Shown here piece after piece: positions 47,421 through 57,051 of a stretch of 64,000 nucleotides of DNA (positions are counted from its first letter, which is position 1; the number at the start of each line of letters is the position of its first letter). The stretch comes from Yamadazyma tenuis (taxonomy: Eukaryota > Ascomycota > Pichiomycetes > Serinales > Debaryomycetaceae), in assembly GCF_029203305.1 (NCBI RefSeq), contig NC_089463.1, forward strand, positions 248,001-312,000, in the 5' to 3' direction. Position numbers and translations under genes: made by a program. The notes below the pieces were generated by a model. It saw only the letters and a program-made list of their open reading frames with translations. It was not told where the DNA came from and did not search any database.

Positions 47421-47707
47421 GTTTATAGTTGGAGATAGGAAAAGTCCCACAGTTGGTGCAAGCACGCATTGTTGCAAAATATTTTGGTGAGGTGCAGATT
47501 CTGAAACACCGCCGATCAGGTCTAGCCAAAACTCGTATGAATATGAGAGATAACCCAAAGGCCAGGGTTGCACCATCAGCAGCAGTTTGTTGGGTCTTGA
47601 ATAGCATTATGGTTTGTTACTTAATATATATGAATAAAATTATTATTCGTTTGTGACATGAATATAAAGAGTAATCAGTCAGAATAAATAGTCCACCGAC
47701 ATCGTCC

Positions 47708-49657
47708 CTAGAGCTTATCGTAGAACGTACTAAGGTCATACCTCTCCCGAAATCGGTCACCGTTACGCTTCAAATACACAAGCACTCCTGATGCCACGAT
47801 GATAATCCCCGTGAGGATCGAGTAGAGCACCCCAGGTCCAAGGGCCCGGAGCAATGGCTCCACTATAAAAGAGGCCACAGCAGCGAGAATCTGCCGTATC
47901 AAGTTGTTGAGTGCCACACCCGTAGCCCCCTTGCCTGGCAACGTATCGACCAAACAGGTCACGGTAGCCCCAATCACCAACATGGCGGCAAACCCAAAAA
48001 TGGCGGTTCCAATCAACAGCACCACCCAAATAAGCCCCTTATCCAACGTCCAGCCAAAAATTAGGCATGCTGGTGGGAACAAAAGTACGGCTGTAACCAA
48101 GTTCCAGGAGATTCTGGCCTCAGGGCGGATTTCTCCATTATGGGCAGCCGCGTACTGGCGAAGAAGCCTATCATTCCAACGGCCTCCCAAGATCGATGCT
48201 ATCACGTACGTGACCGAGTTGGGAATGTAAAGAAGTCCAACAATGACCAGGGAAAAGTTGTAGGGCAGTTTGGAGTACGCGTAGGAAATGGTGAGGTTGA
48301 AAAAGTACACCAAAGAGAAGCTGATGGAGGAATAGCAGATCACCAACAACACCGGTGGATACCCCAAGAGCACAAGTGAGTGCATTGGGCGGATCATATA
48401 CTCATAAGCTTCGTGCTTGAAACTTTGCCATTTCGTGGTGTGGACGGATTTGCGGGACATGGATTTAGAGAGTTCGTGCTGGAGTGTCTCCATGTTGATT
48501 CGCACCGAGTACGCCGACCGGTTGGTGGTGAGTCGCGAGAGCGAGGGCATGATCGAATCGCCGGCCGGCTCTCCCAAAAATTCGTCCTGGTCGTCCTGTT
48601 GCTCGTGCTCCAGTCGCACCGACCGCACCACGCTCTGCACCAAGTCTAGCATCATTTCCTCGTTGTCTCCGCCGCCCAGGCTCTTCTCACTGTCAGAATG
48701 TTCTTGCATCGCACTGGCCAAAAGCTTGCGGATATTGGCCATATCGTCCTGTTTTCGTAGGGTTTCCGGCAAAAGGAACAAGATTCCCATGAGTGACAAG
48801 CCCGACACGATCACCAACACCCACTGGGTGGCACGCCAGCCCCAGGCCTGGGCCACGGCCCCACCCAAAATCGGCGAGAGGAAAGGCCCCATCAATGGAC
48901 CCAAATAGTACCACCCCATGGCCCGGCCACGCTCACTAGGCACGTACAAGTCGCCGATGGTGCCTGCCCCCACTGACTGCACCGATGCACTGCACCCACC
49001 GCAGAGCACCCGAAATACAATTAATGTCTGAATACTGGGTGCAAGTGAGCATCCCACACAGAAGCCCACAAACATGGTAAATGACACCAAATACACGTTC
49101 CGGCGGCCGTGTTTCTCGCTGAAGGCTGACCACCAGAGGGGGAAGATCCCCATCGCAAGAAGGTAAATTCCCACCGATACGTTCACCACCGACGTGGAGG
49201 TGTGCAAGTCTTTACCCACATCCTCAATGGCCGGCAACAAGATAGACGTTCCCATGGGTCCACAGATGGCGGCGAGTGCCACGATCAACACAATCACCAT
49301 CTTCTGGCGAGGTCCGTAGTCTCTGGGGTCTTCGTACTCGGGGATGAGGGTTATTTGAGCTAGAAGTCCTCTTCTTTGGCCTAGCGGCACCCGGTTACTC
49401 TTGGCCGAGGTGTTGGAGGGCGCATGGTTGAGAGGTGGTTTCTCATCGGCTGGACCAGCTATGGAGTTTGTGGTTTTTTGTACCTTTTGGTCTATTGTTT
49501 GTGGAGGGGGATGCGAGCTGGAGGCATTGGAGTTGATTGACTCGAGCGACGACAAGCTGTGGGAGGGGCGCCGTGGGGACGGGTTGATACTGGTGCCATT
49601 GTCATCGGGCGGGTCGGGTGGTGGCGGTGAGCCTGTTTGTGTATGTGGTTGTATCAT
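47708..49657 (-). CDS. QDR3: DHA1 multidrug/polyamine exporter, Qdr3-like
   Basis: A 649-residue plasma-membrane drug:H+ antiporter. The disordered Pro/Ser-rich N-terminus (about 1-90) leads into the Qdr3-type junction RRGLLAQITLIPEYEDPRDY and TM1 with GPMGTSILLPAI. TM2 and its loop hold FPLWWSAFSEKHGRRNVYLV, and TM5 holds GWYYLGPLMGPFLSPILGG, the DHA1 signature. A long central cytosolic loop (about 300-420) is acidic and Ser-rich. The C-terminal six-helix half follows. Dtr1 and Aqr1 are close relatives, so the exact ortholog is tentative. Confidence 0.85.
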   Translation of the reverse strand: MIQPHTQTGSPPPPDPPDDNGTSINPSPRRPSHSLSSLESINSNASSSHPPPQTIDQKVQKTTNSIAGPADEKPPLNHAPSNTSAKSNRVPLGQRRGLLAQITLIPEYEDPRDYGPRQKMVIVLIVALAAICGPMGTSILLPAIEDVGKDLHTSTSVVNVSVGIYLLAMGIFPLWWSAFSEKHGRRNVYLVSFTMFVGFCVGCSLAPSIQTLIVFRVLCGGCSASVQSVGAGTIGDLYVPSERGRAMGWYYLGPLMGPFLSPILGGAVAQAWGWRATQWVLVIVSGLSLMGILFLLPETLRKQDDMANIRKLLASAMQEHSDSEKSLGGGDNEEMMLDLVQSVVRSVRLEHEQQDDQDEFLGEPAGDSIMPSLSRLTTNRSAYSVRINMETLQHELSKSMSRKSVHTTKWQSFKHEAYEYMIRPMHSLVLLGYPPVLLVICYSSISFSLVYFFNLTISYAYSKLPYNFSLVIVGLLYIPNSVTYVIASILGGRWNDRLLRQYAAAHNGEIRPEARISWNLVTAVLLFPPACLIFGWTLDKGLIWVVLLIGTAIFGFAAMLVIGATVTCLVDTLPGKGATGVALNNLIRQILAAVASFIVEPLLRALGPGVLYSILTGIIIVASGVLVYLKRNGDRFRERYDLSTFYDKL

Positions 49658-50129
49658 TGAGGAGACTGAATGTTAAATGTTAAATGTTAATTGTCAGATG
49701 CATATGTCAAATGTGAGGTGCGAAGATAGCGCGGAACAGCTCCGACGTTGGGAAATGTGCTGAAATACTGAAATGTATTTGTGGAGCCGAGTGCTACAGA
49801 CACGGGCGGGAGCACACACTGATGATATTGTGGGTGTCTGGGACGATCGTAAAGATTGTGGGATCATTTGTGATCTTTGGGTGCAAATGAGGGCAATGAC
49901 TTTTAGATGCGAACAGGATACCAAAGATGTCCGATGAAGAGACTAGCCACCATCCACCATACACCATCCACCATACACCATCCACCATCCACCATCCACC
50001 ATCCACCATCCACCATACACAATCCACCATACACCATCCACCAACAACCAAACCTACCAAAGTTCAAACCAATCCATTCCAGTTCAAATGCAAGTGCTAA
50101 GCAAACCACTCGTTTTTTTCCTGTAAATT
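49658..50129. other. intergenic, QDR3 promoter to tRNA-Ser
   Basis: This gap carries the QDR3 5' flank, with short TTAAATG repeats at about 49670-49690, the 7-bp minisatellite and a T-rich stretch directly before the tRNA. No coding frame is supported; frames through the minisatellite are artefacts. Confidence 0.55.
49947..50044 (+). repeat. 7-bp minisatellite, about 14 units
   Basis: Fourteen consecutive 7-mers, CCACCAT interspersed with the variant ACACCAT and two single-base variants, occupy 98 bp. It begins about 85 bp before the tRNA-Ser gene. The array is open in all frames on the minus strand, which produces spurious Trp/Met/Val-rich ORFs. Confidence 0.95.
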
Positions 50130-50211
50130 GGCAACTTGTCCGAGTGGTTAAGGAGAAAGATTAGAAATCTTTTGGGCTTTGCCCGCGCAGGTTCGAATCC
50201 TGCAGTTGTCG
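50130..50211 (+). tRNA. tRNA-Ser (AGA), copy 1
   Basis: An 82-nt class II tRNA with acceptor arm GGCAACT/AGTTGTC, discriminator G, anticodon stem AAAGA/TCTTT, loop TTAGAAA with anticodon AGA, and a long variable arm (GGGCTTTGCCC). The T loop is TTCGAAT. There is no intron. T5 and T6 runs follow. Its body is identical to the minus-strand copy at 56713-56794, and the seven bases upstream (GTAAATT) are shared too. Confidence 0.96.
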
Positions 50212-50319
50212 TTATTTTTATTTTTTGTCTAATCATCACCACCGCCCACTACACCATAAAATCTCAGCACCTCCACAACATAAACCCCAGCACTCATCAT
50301 AATGTACATTAGCTAAAAA

Positions 50320-50982
50320 CTAGCGATAAAAATCGGGTCTCGACGTATTCAAGCCGTACTCCGTCAATGCGCTGCTCAAGTCTTCCATCGTCAACACCGC
50401 TTTTCCCTGCAGATTACCAGCACTACTGGTAGACGGCTGCAGAGGTCCATCCCCATCAGCACTGGCACCGGGGTTCTGTTGCAGATTGGCATACTGCTGG
50501 CCTTGTAAAAGCTGTTTTGCTCTGGCTTGTGGATTGGCCGAGTTGTAAACCGTGGACAGATTTCTGATCCGAGAGTATTCATAAGCATCCTGGGCCACGT
50601 CCGACACAAACTTCTGTGTGGCTAGCGCGAGCAAGCGCTTGATCTTGACGTCCGACGACTCAAACCCATTTTTGGCCAAGTAGTAGTCAATCACCGCATC
50701 TGGAATAATGGGGGCATAATCTCCGTCCAAGAGCTCGAGCACTTCTTGGAGGGTTTTGTCCTTTCGGGCGAGCTCGGGGATATCGAGACCGAAGTTGACG
50801 GCGGGATTGGGTGTTGGTTTTGTGGATGGGGCCTGTTGTTCGGGGTTGAAGTTGGAGTTGTCTTCATCGTTGAACTCATCATCCACCTCTTCGGCATCCA
50901 CGTCCATGTCCACCTCGGCGTTGGCAGTGGAGTCGACCTCCATATCCTTCTGGGGCTGTTTGTTCCTACGCGTGGTGGTCAT
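50320..50982 (-). CDS. TAF10: TFIID/SAGA subunit TAF10
   Basis: A histone-fold subunit shared by TFIID and SAGA, 220 residues from the preferred start. The acidic N-terminus is followed by the TAF10 domain: [26 protein letters not shown], then [20 protein letters not shown] and [10 protein letters not shown]. The C-terminal [24 protein letters not shown] is the family ending. A Met at 51030 in frame would add 16 residues and reach into the short promoter, so 50982 is preferred. It is divergent from SEA3 with 98 bp between starts. Confidence 0.95.
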   Translation of the reverse strand: MTTTRRNKQPQKDMEVDSTANAEVDMDVDAEEVDDEFNDEDNSNFNPEQQAPSTKPTPNPAVNFGLDIPELARKDKTLQEVLELLDGDYAPIIPDAVIDYYLAKNGFESSDVKIKRLLALATQKFVSDVAQDAYEYSRIRNLSTVYNSANPQARAKQLLQGQQYANLQQNPGASADGDGPLQPSTSSAGNLQGKAVLTMEDLSSALTEYGLNTSRPDFYR

Positions 50983-51022
50983 GGTGATGTATTGGTGTAG
51001 GTTGTTTGTGAAAAGTTGCACC

Positions 51023-51061
51023 AGTCGCACCGGTGAAGTCGCACTTTTTGTTTAGTCGCAC
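51023..51061 (+). promoter_or_regulatory. three AGTCGCAC direct repeats in the TAF10/SEA3 promoter
   Basis: Exact AGTCGCAC copies lie at 51023-51030, 51037-51044 and 51054-51061, filling much of the 98-bp bidirectional promoter. Three exact 8-mers here are far beyond chance. The binding factor is unknown to me. Confidence 0.65.
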
Positions 51062-51080
51062 ACAGTTAACCAGTGTCTAA

Positions 51081-54000
51081 ATGCTGAAGAACCCATTTGA
51101 CTCGGTCACCTTTGGTAGCTCGCTCCTGCTTCGTGTGGACGGGGCCATTGGCGCCATGTCACTATCCCCCAACGGCAGAGACGCCGTCTTGGCCGGCCGT
51201 AGAGGGCTTTTTATCATCGATCTCGATGAGCCGTTTACCACTCCTCGGTGGCTCCATCATATAACTTCATGGGAAGTCGCCGACGTCCAATGGTCGCCTC
51301 ATGCCGGTGCTAAACCGTCGTGGTGCATCTCCACCTCCAACCAGAAGGCGTTGCTATGGGACCTTTCACGTCCGTCTGACAGTGCTATTGTCAATGTGCT
51401 CCACGAACATACCAGAGCCATTACAGACATTAATTTCCACCCTTCAGACCCCGAGATCTTTGCCACCTGTGCAATTGACACGTTTATTCTCAGCTGGGAC
51501 ATGCGTACGCCGCGGAAGGCCGTCCAACAGTGGGCTGAGTGGAGGGCTGGTGCTACCCAAGTCAAGTGGAATCACAAAAACCCCTATGAAATCGCATCGA
51601 GCCATGACCATTCGTTCTATATATGGGATACCCGGAAGGGGGCGTTCCCGGTGTTAAGGATCGAGGACGCTCATGGCGGGAAAATCAATGGGATCAACTT
51701 TACCGACGGGGTGAGCAATATAATCACCTGTTCGAACGACCAGCTGATCAAGTTCTGGGATCTTTCGAACTTTCAAGGGACGCTGGACGCCATTGAGGGA
51801 GCCAGTGGTGGCTTTAGCCCGTCTATCATCGTGCAGACCGACTTCCCCGTCGCCAGAGCCAGAACCTTACCGTTTGGTTCAGACAAATCGTGTGGAGTAA
51901 TGCCGTTGCGAAACGGACAGGACTCGATTCACATAATAAATTTTGACGCTGCCATGGAAAGGTATACAAACACAAAGGAGACGCAACTACTTGAGTTAGA
52001 TCCCATCTACTCGTTCAAGGGTAACAGTGGGCCCATGAAAGACTTTTTGTGGAGAACCCGTCACGAGCACTACGAAGGGTTCGACACCAAGAGAACCTGG
52101 AAAGACTACCAATTGGTGACATGGTCATCGCTGAACTACGACTTGAAGTTGTGGCCTCATGATGAGGAACTATACAGAAAGGTCAACTACAACCCCCTTG
52201 TGCAAAAAGCATTTAAACAGCTTCCTTTAATAGCATCCCCAGAACCCGATTCCAATTCTCGAACAAGCTCCCTGCTGGCGCTAGTGACGTCGGATCTGCA
52301 TAACTACAATACCTACTGCACGGAGCCACCGTTGACGTTGACCAATATATTGTATAAGAACAAAGGAGACTTGCTTTCGTCCATGACGATGTTCCAAATT
52401 GCCAAAAAGCACAAACACTTACCTACTGTACCGTCTCAATTGAACCACTTGGCATGGATATCAGGGGTAAGAATGGGTCGGAACAACGAACAGGCCGATA
52501 AAATGGAAAATGATGATCCCACCCCGTTGAATTTGGGGGAAGAAGTGACATTTGTGGCCCATATGTTTCCCAAGGTCAGATTCGAAAAGATCTCAGTGTC
52601 TACGGGAGAGTTAATTTTGAGTTTGCGGGGCCCATTACCGGCCGTCGAGTCTTCTTCTACGGTGACCGATGTCCAAGAAGAAAAGGATGATACCAAAGCC
52701 ATCAACGAAAATACTTCGTCCGAAGCACCGAATTTGGAGAACCCCAGTTCTAGTACAGAAAACCCCGATCCCACGGACCCCAAAGACACTCTACAGAAGG
52801 AAGAGGAGACAGAACAATTTCCAGACCAGGAAAATGAACAGAAGTTGGTGTTTATCAGACTCGAAATCACTTTCCCTCGAAGTTATCCTTATTTGGATGA
52901 TGTGCCATTGAGCTCTAATATGACCAAGAAGTTCCAGAAGAACAACTTTATTTCTTTCAACATCGAAGAGACCTACGACTTGACTTCAGACATCAAACAG
53001 GAGATGGTGAGGAACTTGACAGATATTGCACTTTTCTTCAGCAACAGGCACCAGAGGTTCTGTTTGGAACCATTGTTGAGGTACTTAATGGGAGACAAGA
53101 TCGCATTGGACGACTCGTTGATTGCGAACACTCCCTTGAATGAAGAAACCGAGATCATCCAGGAGGTTGGAAACGAAGACTGGGCCGATGATCTTATCGA
53201 CCAACAGCCCAGTGATACGATTCCTACCGATGATGACGATGATTTTGATGACCAGCTCTCCGATTTCATGCCGGCATTGAATGACGAAGAAATGGTCAAT
53301 AGTACCGGATCGTTAGGTAAAGATAGTGGTGAAGACCCTGCTACTTTGGCTCTTGAAGCTAGTGTCAACGACGAAGTTGGCAATGCCAATAAGTTCTACG
53401 ACTCTACACCTGTTCCCAAGGGATGTGGGGCTTACTGGGCCCGTAATGGAAAATTGGTATGCTTTTTCATTCCTAAGGATACTGAGGAAGAGGATAGCAA
53501 AGCCCTTCAGAAGTTCAGTATATTTAGGTTTACTGATGCTGGATTCAGCGTGAACACTGCCAATGGTGACGGTGACGACGAAGACGTTTTGGATAAGACA
53601 GACAAAGCAGGAACTGATACGGACAATGAAAGCGAGTTCAGTGAGGAAAGCGACAGTTCAACGACGTCAAGCGACAGTTTCGTAGATGAATGGGATGACA
53701 TCGACGAAGATGATTTGGCTTCGAGATTCAGAGTTCCTGGGTTGTTTAAGACTTCGGTGGGATTGGGAAATCGGTACGTTTCGAGAACTAGAAACATGAA
53801 TAGGCCCAATAAGAATAGCCAAGGTGGTACGGCATCCAACTACAAATCCTCTTTGCCTGGAGGTGATCTGGATTTCCAGTCGTCCAAGAAGAGGAAGAAC
53901 AAATCCAACAAAAAAGCTAAGAATATAGTCGGCGTGTTTGACTTCAGTCACCTCATCCCAGATAAGAAGGAGTTGGCCCAAGAGTATAGAGTATTGGGAG

Positions 54001-55400
54001 ATTCCCCTGAAAAGCTCGCTAAGTATAACAGCCAGGTAGCATTGAAGTACGGGTTGACAGAGATCTGTGATACTTGGAGACTCCTCGAGATGATTCTTAT
54101 AAAAGATATCGAGATCAACGATATTCACCCAGTGTACCACTCGTCAGCTGTGATTCAGAAGTCGAACTCAAACTCGACAATTGCAAAGAATGTCGAGGCA
54201 ATGAACCATCTCCTCAAAATAAACGAAATCACCAAGAAGTTTTTTGGTGATCAGACCTATAGGTTCTACTGGGGAAGCCATCCGTATGGGTACTCTTGGT
54301 TGGTGAAAGAGATGTTGAACTATTTTGAACGCAGAGGTAACTTGCAAATGATTGTAATGATCTCGTGCATTCTTTATGAGAACACAAAGAACGTCTCTTC
54401 TAACAAGGACATCTTCAACATCCCCATTCATACTCCATATGAAATCAAGCCCCAGCCTCCGTCAATGGCTCAAATAAGGAAGTTCAACGAATCATTCAAC
54501 AATAAGTTGGAGAGAAACTTCTCTTTCCACGAATCATTAAGTACAGAATTGTCTGATCCAAAGATCGAGAATTTCTACGATATTCCTCGACACAAGAACT
54601 CGTCAGTGCTGGTGATCAGAAGAGAGACTCCAGCAAGATATGCCCGGTCAATTGGCTCTGACGAGTTTATCAAAGATGAATCACCCGAACATCAAGGTTC
54701 AAGACACAATCTGAGCCTTTCCAATGCCATTGCTCCCACCGACAGCTTTTTGCGCAAAAGCTTCACCATGAGTCCAACTGTTGAAATTGAAATGCGATCC
54801 AGAAGAGGTACCGAATACAGAAAACCTAAAGGAATTGCCCTGAACGTCAACAACAGAAAAATCAGCAGAAAGGGTTCAGCGAGGCCTCCACCAGTGGTGA
54901 ACATCGAGTTCCAAAACGTCGACAGTCTTGACCTCTTCGATGACCTCTACACCAAATCCTTGTTGAGTTTGCAGGAAGACAAAAAGATCAAGATGTATAG
55001 GGAACAATACGCTGAGATGTTATACTGTTGGGGCTTACCTGCGAATAGAATCAAGATTTTGAAATTCAACTATCCGAATCCAGAAAAGGCTAATTCCAAG
55101 TTTGAAGAGCACCGGTGTTCGTTTGGATTCCGAGAGAAAGCCAAAACCTTGACGGGTGTTCCATATGTGCATCTGAACTCGACAATCGACTCATCAAAGG
55201 AAAATCCATGGAATTTGAATAAAGCCAACCAATTGAAGTATTGCAACTTATGCAACCTTTTGGTAAGTAAGAGGCTTGTAGTGTGCACCAACTGTGAACA
55301 TGTTTTGCACTCTAGTTGTGCTTTGGAGTGGTGGTCGGAAAACGAAGAACAGGAGTGTCCAAGTGCATGTGGATGTAAGTGTTTGAACTACCGGATATAG
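51081..55400 (+). CDS. MTC5: SEA complex subunit Sea3 (WDR59 homolog)
   Basis: Sea3/Mtc5 belongs to the SEACAT part of the SEA complex (GATOR2 in animals), which acts at the vacuole upstream of TORC1. The 1439-residue protein has an N-terminal WD40 propeller (about 20-370) with GRRGLFIIDLDEPF, PRWLHHITSWEVADVQWSPH and repeated SWD/IWD/FWD motifs. An RWD-like region (about 460-670) is interrupted by an acidic insertion. Two very acidic linkers follow. A C-terminal RING-like zinc domain begins YCNLCNLLVSKRLVVCTNCE. The length is above S. cerevisiae Mtc5 (1148), mostly in linkers. Its second codon and another near residue 16 are CTG, read as Ser here. Confidence 0.9.
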   Translation: MLKNPFDSVTFGSSLLLRVDGAIGAMSLSPNGRDAVLAGRRGLFIIDLDEPFTTPRWLHHITSWEVADVQWSPHAGAKPSWCISTSNQKALLWDLSRPSDSAIVNVLHEHTRAITDINFHPSDPEIFATCAIDTFILSWDMRTPRKAVQQWAEWRAGATQVKWNHKNPYEIASSHDHSFYIWDTRKGAFPVLRIEDAHGGKINGINFTDGVSNIITCSNDQLIKFWDLSNFQGTLDAIEGASGGFSPSIIVQTDFPVARARTLPFGSDKSCGVMPLRNGQDSIHIINFDAAMERYTNTKETQLLELDPIYSFKGNSGPMKDFLWRTRHEHYEGFDTKRTWKDYQLVTWSSLNYDLKLWPHDEELYRKVNYNPLVQKAFKQLPLIASPEPDSNSRTSSLLALVTSDLHNYNTYCTEPPLTLTNILYKNKGDLLSSMTMFQIAKKHKHLPTVPSQLNHLAWISGVRMGRNNEQADKMENDDPTPLNLGEEVTFVAHMFPKVRFEKISVSTGELILSLRGPLPAVESSSTVTDVQEEKDDTKAINENTSSEAPNLENPSSSTENPDPTDPKDTLQKEEETEQFPDQENEQKLVFIRLEITFPRSYPYLDDVPLSSNMTKKFQKNNFISFNIEETYDLTSDIKQEMVRNLTDIALFFSNRHQRFCLEPLLRYLMGDKIALDDSLIANTPLNEETEIIQEVGNEDWADDLIDQQPSDTIPTDDDDDFDDQLSDFMPALNDEEMVNSTGSLGKDSGEDPATLALEASVNDEVGNANKFYDSTPVPKGCGAYWARNGKLVCFFIPKDTEEEDSKALQKFSIFRFTDAGFSVNTANGDGDDEDVLDKTDKAGTDTDNESEFSEESDSSTTSSDSFVDEWDDIDEDDLASRFRVPGLFKTSVGLGNRYVSRTRNMNRPNKNSQGGTASNYKSSLPGGDLDFQSSKKRKNKSNKKAKNIVGVFDFSHLIPDKKELAQEYRVLGDSPEKLAKYNSQVALKYGLTEICDTWRLLEMILIKDIEINDIHPVYHSSAVIQKSNSNSTIAKNVEAMNHLLKINEITKKFFGDQTYRFYWGSHPYGYSWLVKEMLNYFERRGNLQMIVMISCILYENTKNVSSNKDIFNIPIHTPYEIKPQPPSMAQIRKFNESFNNKLERNFSFHESLSTELSDPKIENFYDIPRHKNSSVLVIRRETPARYARSIGSDEFIKDESPEHQGSRHNLSLSNAIAPTDSFLRKSFTMSPTVEIEMRSRRGTEYRKPKGIALNVNNRKISRKGSARPPPVVNIEFQNVDSLDLFDDLYTKSLLSLQEDKKIKMYREQYAEMLYCWGLPANRIKILKFNYPNPEKANSKFEEHRCSFGFREKAKTLTGVPYVHLNSTIDSSKENPWNLNKANQLKYCNLCNLLVSKRLVVCTNCEHVLHSSCALEWWSENEEQECPSACGCKCLNYRI

Positions 55401-55487
55401 AAAAAACGTTAAGGACTCATTAAACTACATAATTATAGATACATATCAGCATGAATAATGACGCCAAATAACTAGGAGCTTGGATAA

Positions 55488-56519
55488 TTAAGGCACTCTC
55501 GTATCAACTATCTGGTTCTTAAACTTTTCGTCCCACTCTTTACAGAGAGTTTCGAGATATGCCACCACGTCCTCTGCCCCGGTACCATCAATTTCCACGT
55601 AGTCAATGTACTCCTTGCCGCTGATATTCGTTGAAGAAACCACCTTCTTGTCCTGCCTTTCATCGTCTTTCAATGCACAACTTATTAACGAATTCGCAGC
55701 CGTATATCCTGAGATGTTGTGGATGGTGGAGCCTAAAAACCTCGCCAAATAGAACAACCCAAGCATCCCGTAGAATGTGACAAAGTTCAAGTACTGGAAG
55801 AACCCAAAACTGGTGAAGATTCCTGGGTTCACCACGTACAGACTAATATTGTCTTTGGACTTTAAAGATTTATAGGTTCCCGAATGGACTAAATCAATTA
55901 ATCTCTTCGACCCTTCGTATGGATAAGGGTTTTCAAGCATTTGCAAGTCATTGAAAGATATGTACTGGGCACCAGAGCTGCTGGAACTGACCCAAACAAT
56001 CTTTCCTCCTGTCATGAGCGGTTTGATCTTATGAAGCAAATAGTAAGGTCCAAACACATTTCCTTGGAACATTAACCCCATGCCGTCATGGGACTTCAAT
56101 CCCTTCTTCTGAATCTTCATGTGGGCCTCGGTGACGGCGTTGACGGGGCTCTTTAATACGTCTTTAATTGCATATACCCAGTCGATACCCGCATAGCAGG
56201 TTTGAACTGAGTTCATGAAAGCATAGTCAATATGCGGGTACTTCTTGTTCAAGTCATAGTATGCCGACAACACCGATACCATGTCTCCAAAGTCGACGAG
56301 GATGTAGTCGAATTCCAATTGGGTGGATTTCTGGTGTTGTTTTGCAAATGCATTGATGTTGTCTATGGTTTCTATGGCCTTGGGTAAGGTACGAGAAGTG
56401 ATGATTATGGACAACTTCTGGTGGCGGGAAAGGTTGTCTATGAGTCTTTTGGCCAACGAAATGCCGAGGTTGGACGATCCCCCGGTTATAAGGGCCACTT
56501 TGTGGTTTGGTGTTGACAT
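55488..56519 (-). CDS. ERG27: 3-keto sterol reductase
   Basis: Erg27 reduces the C3 ketone after C4 demethylation in ergosterol synthesis, at the ER and lipid droplets. The 343-residue short-chain dehydrogenase (S. cerevisiae 347) has the cofactor motif ALITGGSSNLGISLAKRL. Its catalytic region contains IVWVSSSSSGAQYIS and YPYEGSKRLIDLVH (Tyr-x3-Lys). A hydrophobic C-terminal stretch (FQYLNFVTFYGMLGLFYLAR) fits membrane association. The frame extends to 56627, but the Met at 56519 begins the family-like sequence. It is convergent with SEA3. Confidence 0.94.
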   Translation of the reverse strand: MSTPNHKVALITGGSSNLGISLAKRLIDNLSRHQKLSIIITSRTLPKAIETIDNINAFAKQHQKSTQLEFDYILVDFGDMVSVLSAYYDLNKKYPHIDYAFMNSVQTCYAGIDWVYAIKDVLKSPVNAVTEAHMKIQKKGLKSHDGMGLMFQGNVFGPYYLLHKIKPLMTGGKIVWVSSSSSGAQYISFNDLQMLENPYPYEGSKRLIDLVHSGTYKSLKSKDNISLYVVNPGIFTSFGFFQYLNFVTFYGMLGLFYLARFLGSTIHNISGYTAANSLISCALKDDERQDKKVVSSTNISGKEYIDYVEIDGTGAEDVVAYLETLCKEWDEKFKNQIVDTRVP

Positions 56520-56712
56520 TTGTGGATCGGTCGTATAGAATTGAAAAATGCGAATAGCTGCGATTGAGTTTGGCGAGCGCGAAGAGAGAAAAGATTGAAT
56601 ATTGGGATTAGGTGAGGTTAAAGGCACCAGGGCTAGTTGACGCTGTGAAGAAGACGATGGTAATATGACAATCGCTTCACCTAGGTCAAAGAGTCAAAAA
56701 AAAAGTAAATGA

Positions 56713-56794
56713 CGACAACTGCAGGATTCGAACCTGCGCGGGCAAAGCCCAAAAGATTTCTAATCTTTCTCCTTAACCACTCGGACAAGTTGCC
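56713..56794 (-). tRNA. tRNA-Ser (AGA), copy 2
   Basis: Identical over all 82 nt to the plus-strand copy at 50130-50211, in the opposite orientation. A run of nine T on the coding strand (A-run 56696-56704) is the terminator. GTAAATT immediately upstream is also shared with copy 1. Two CACGTG boxes (56823-56828, 56844-56849) lie just upstream. Confidence 0.96.
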
Positions 56795-57051
56795 AATTTA
56801 CGAAGAAAATATTGGTGGAGTTCACGTGAGGAGCAAAAATAAGCACGTGACCAGATTTCATAACAGTCTGTTATCAACTCTTTGAAAGGTTTTGAATCGT
56901 GAATTACTAGCCATAACAACTAGTAGCGTCAAAATAACATTTTTATCAACGAAACGGTAAAAGCTCCCCATAATAGGTGTTTAACCAAATTTAGGATTGC
57001 AAATTTCTAACGATATTCTGAATACCTCTTACATCGTTTATCATATATACA

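Noticed and set aside
47421..47576. N-terminal extension of the MAP kinase
   Set aside because: It adds 52 residues with no similarity to Fus3/Kss1 proteins, which begin a few residues before the ISSQF block.
49794..50164. Met/Val/Trp-rich and His/Pro-rich ORFs around 50 kb
   Set aside because: They translate the 7-bp minisatellite in different frames.
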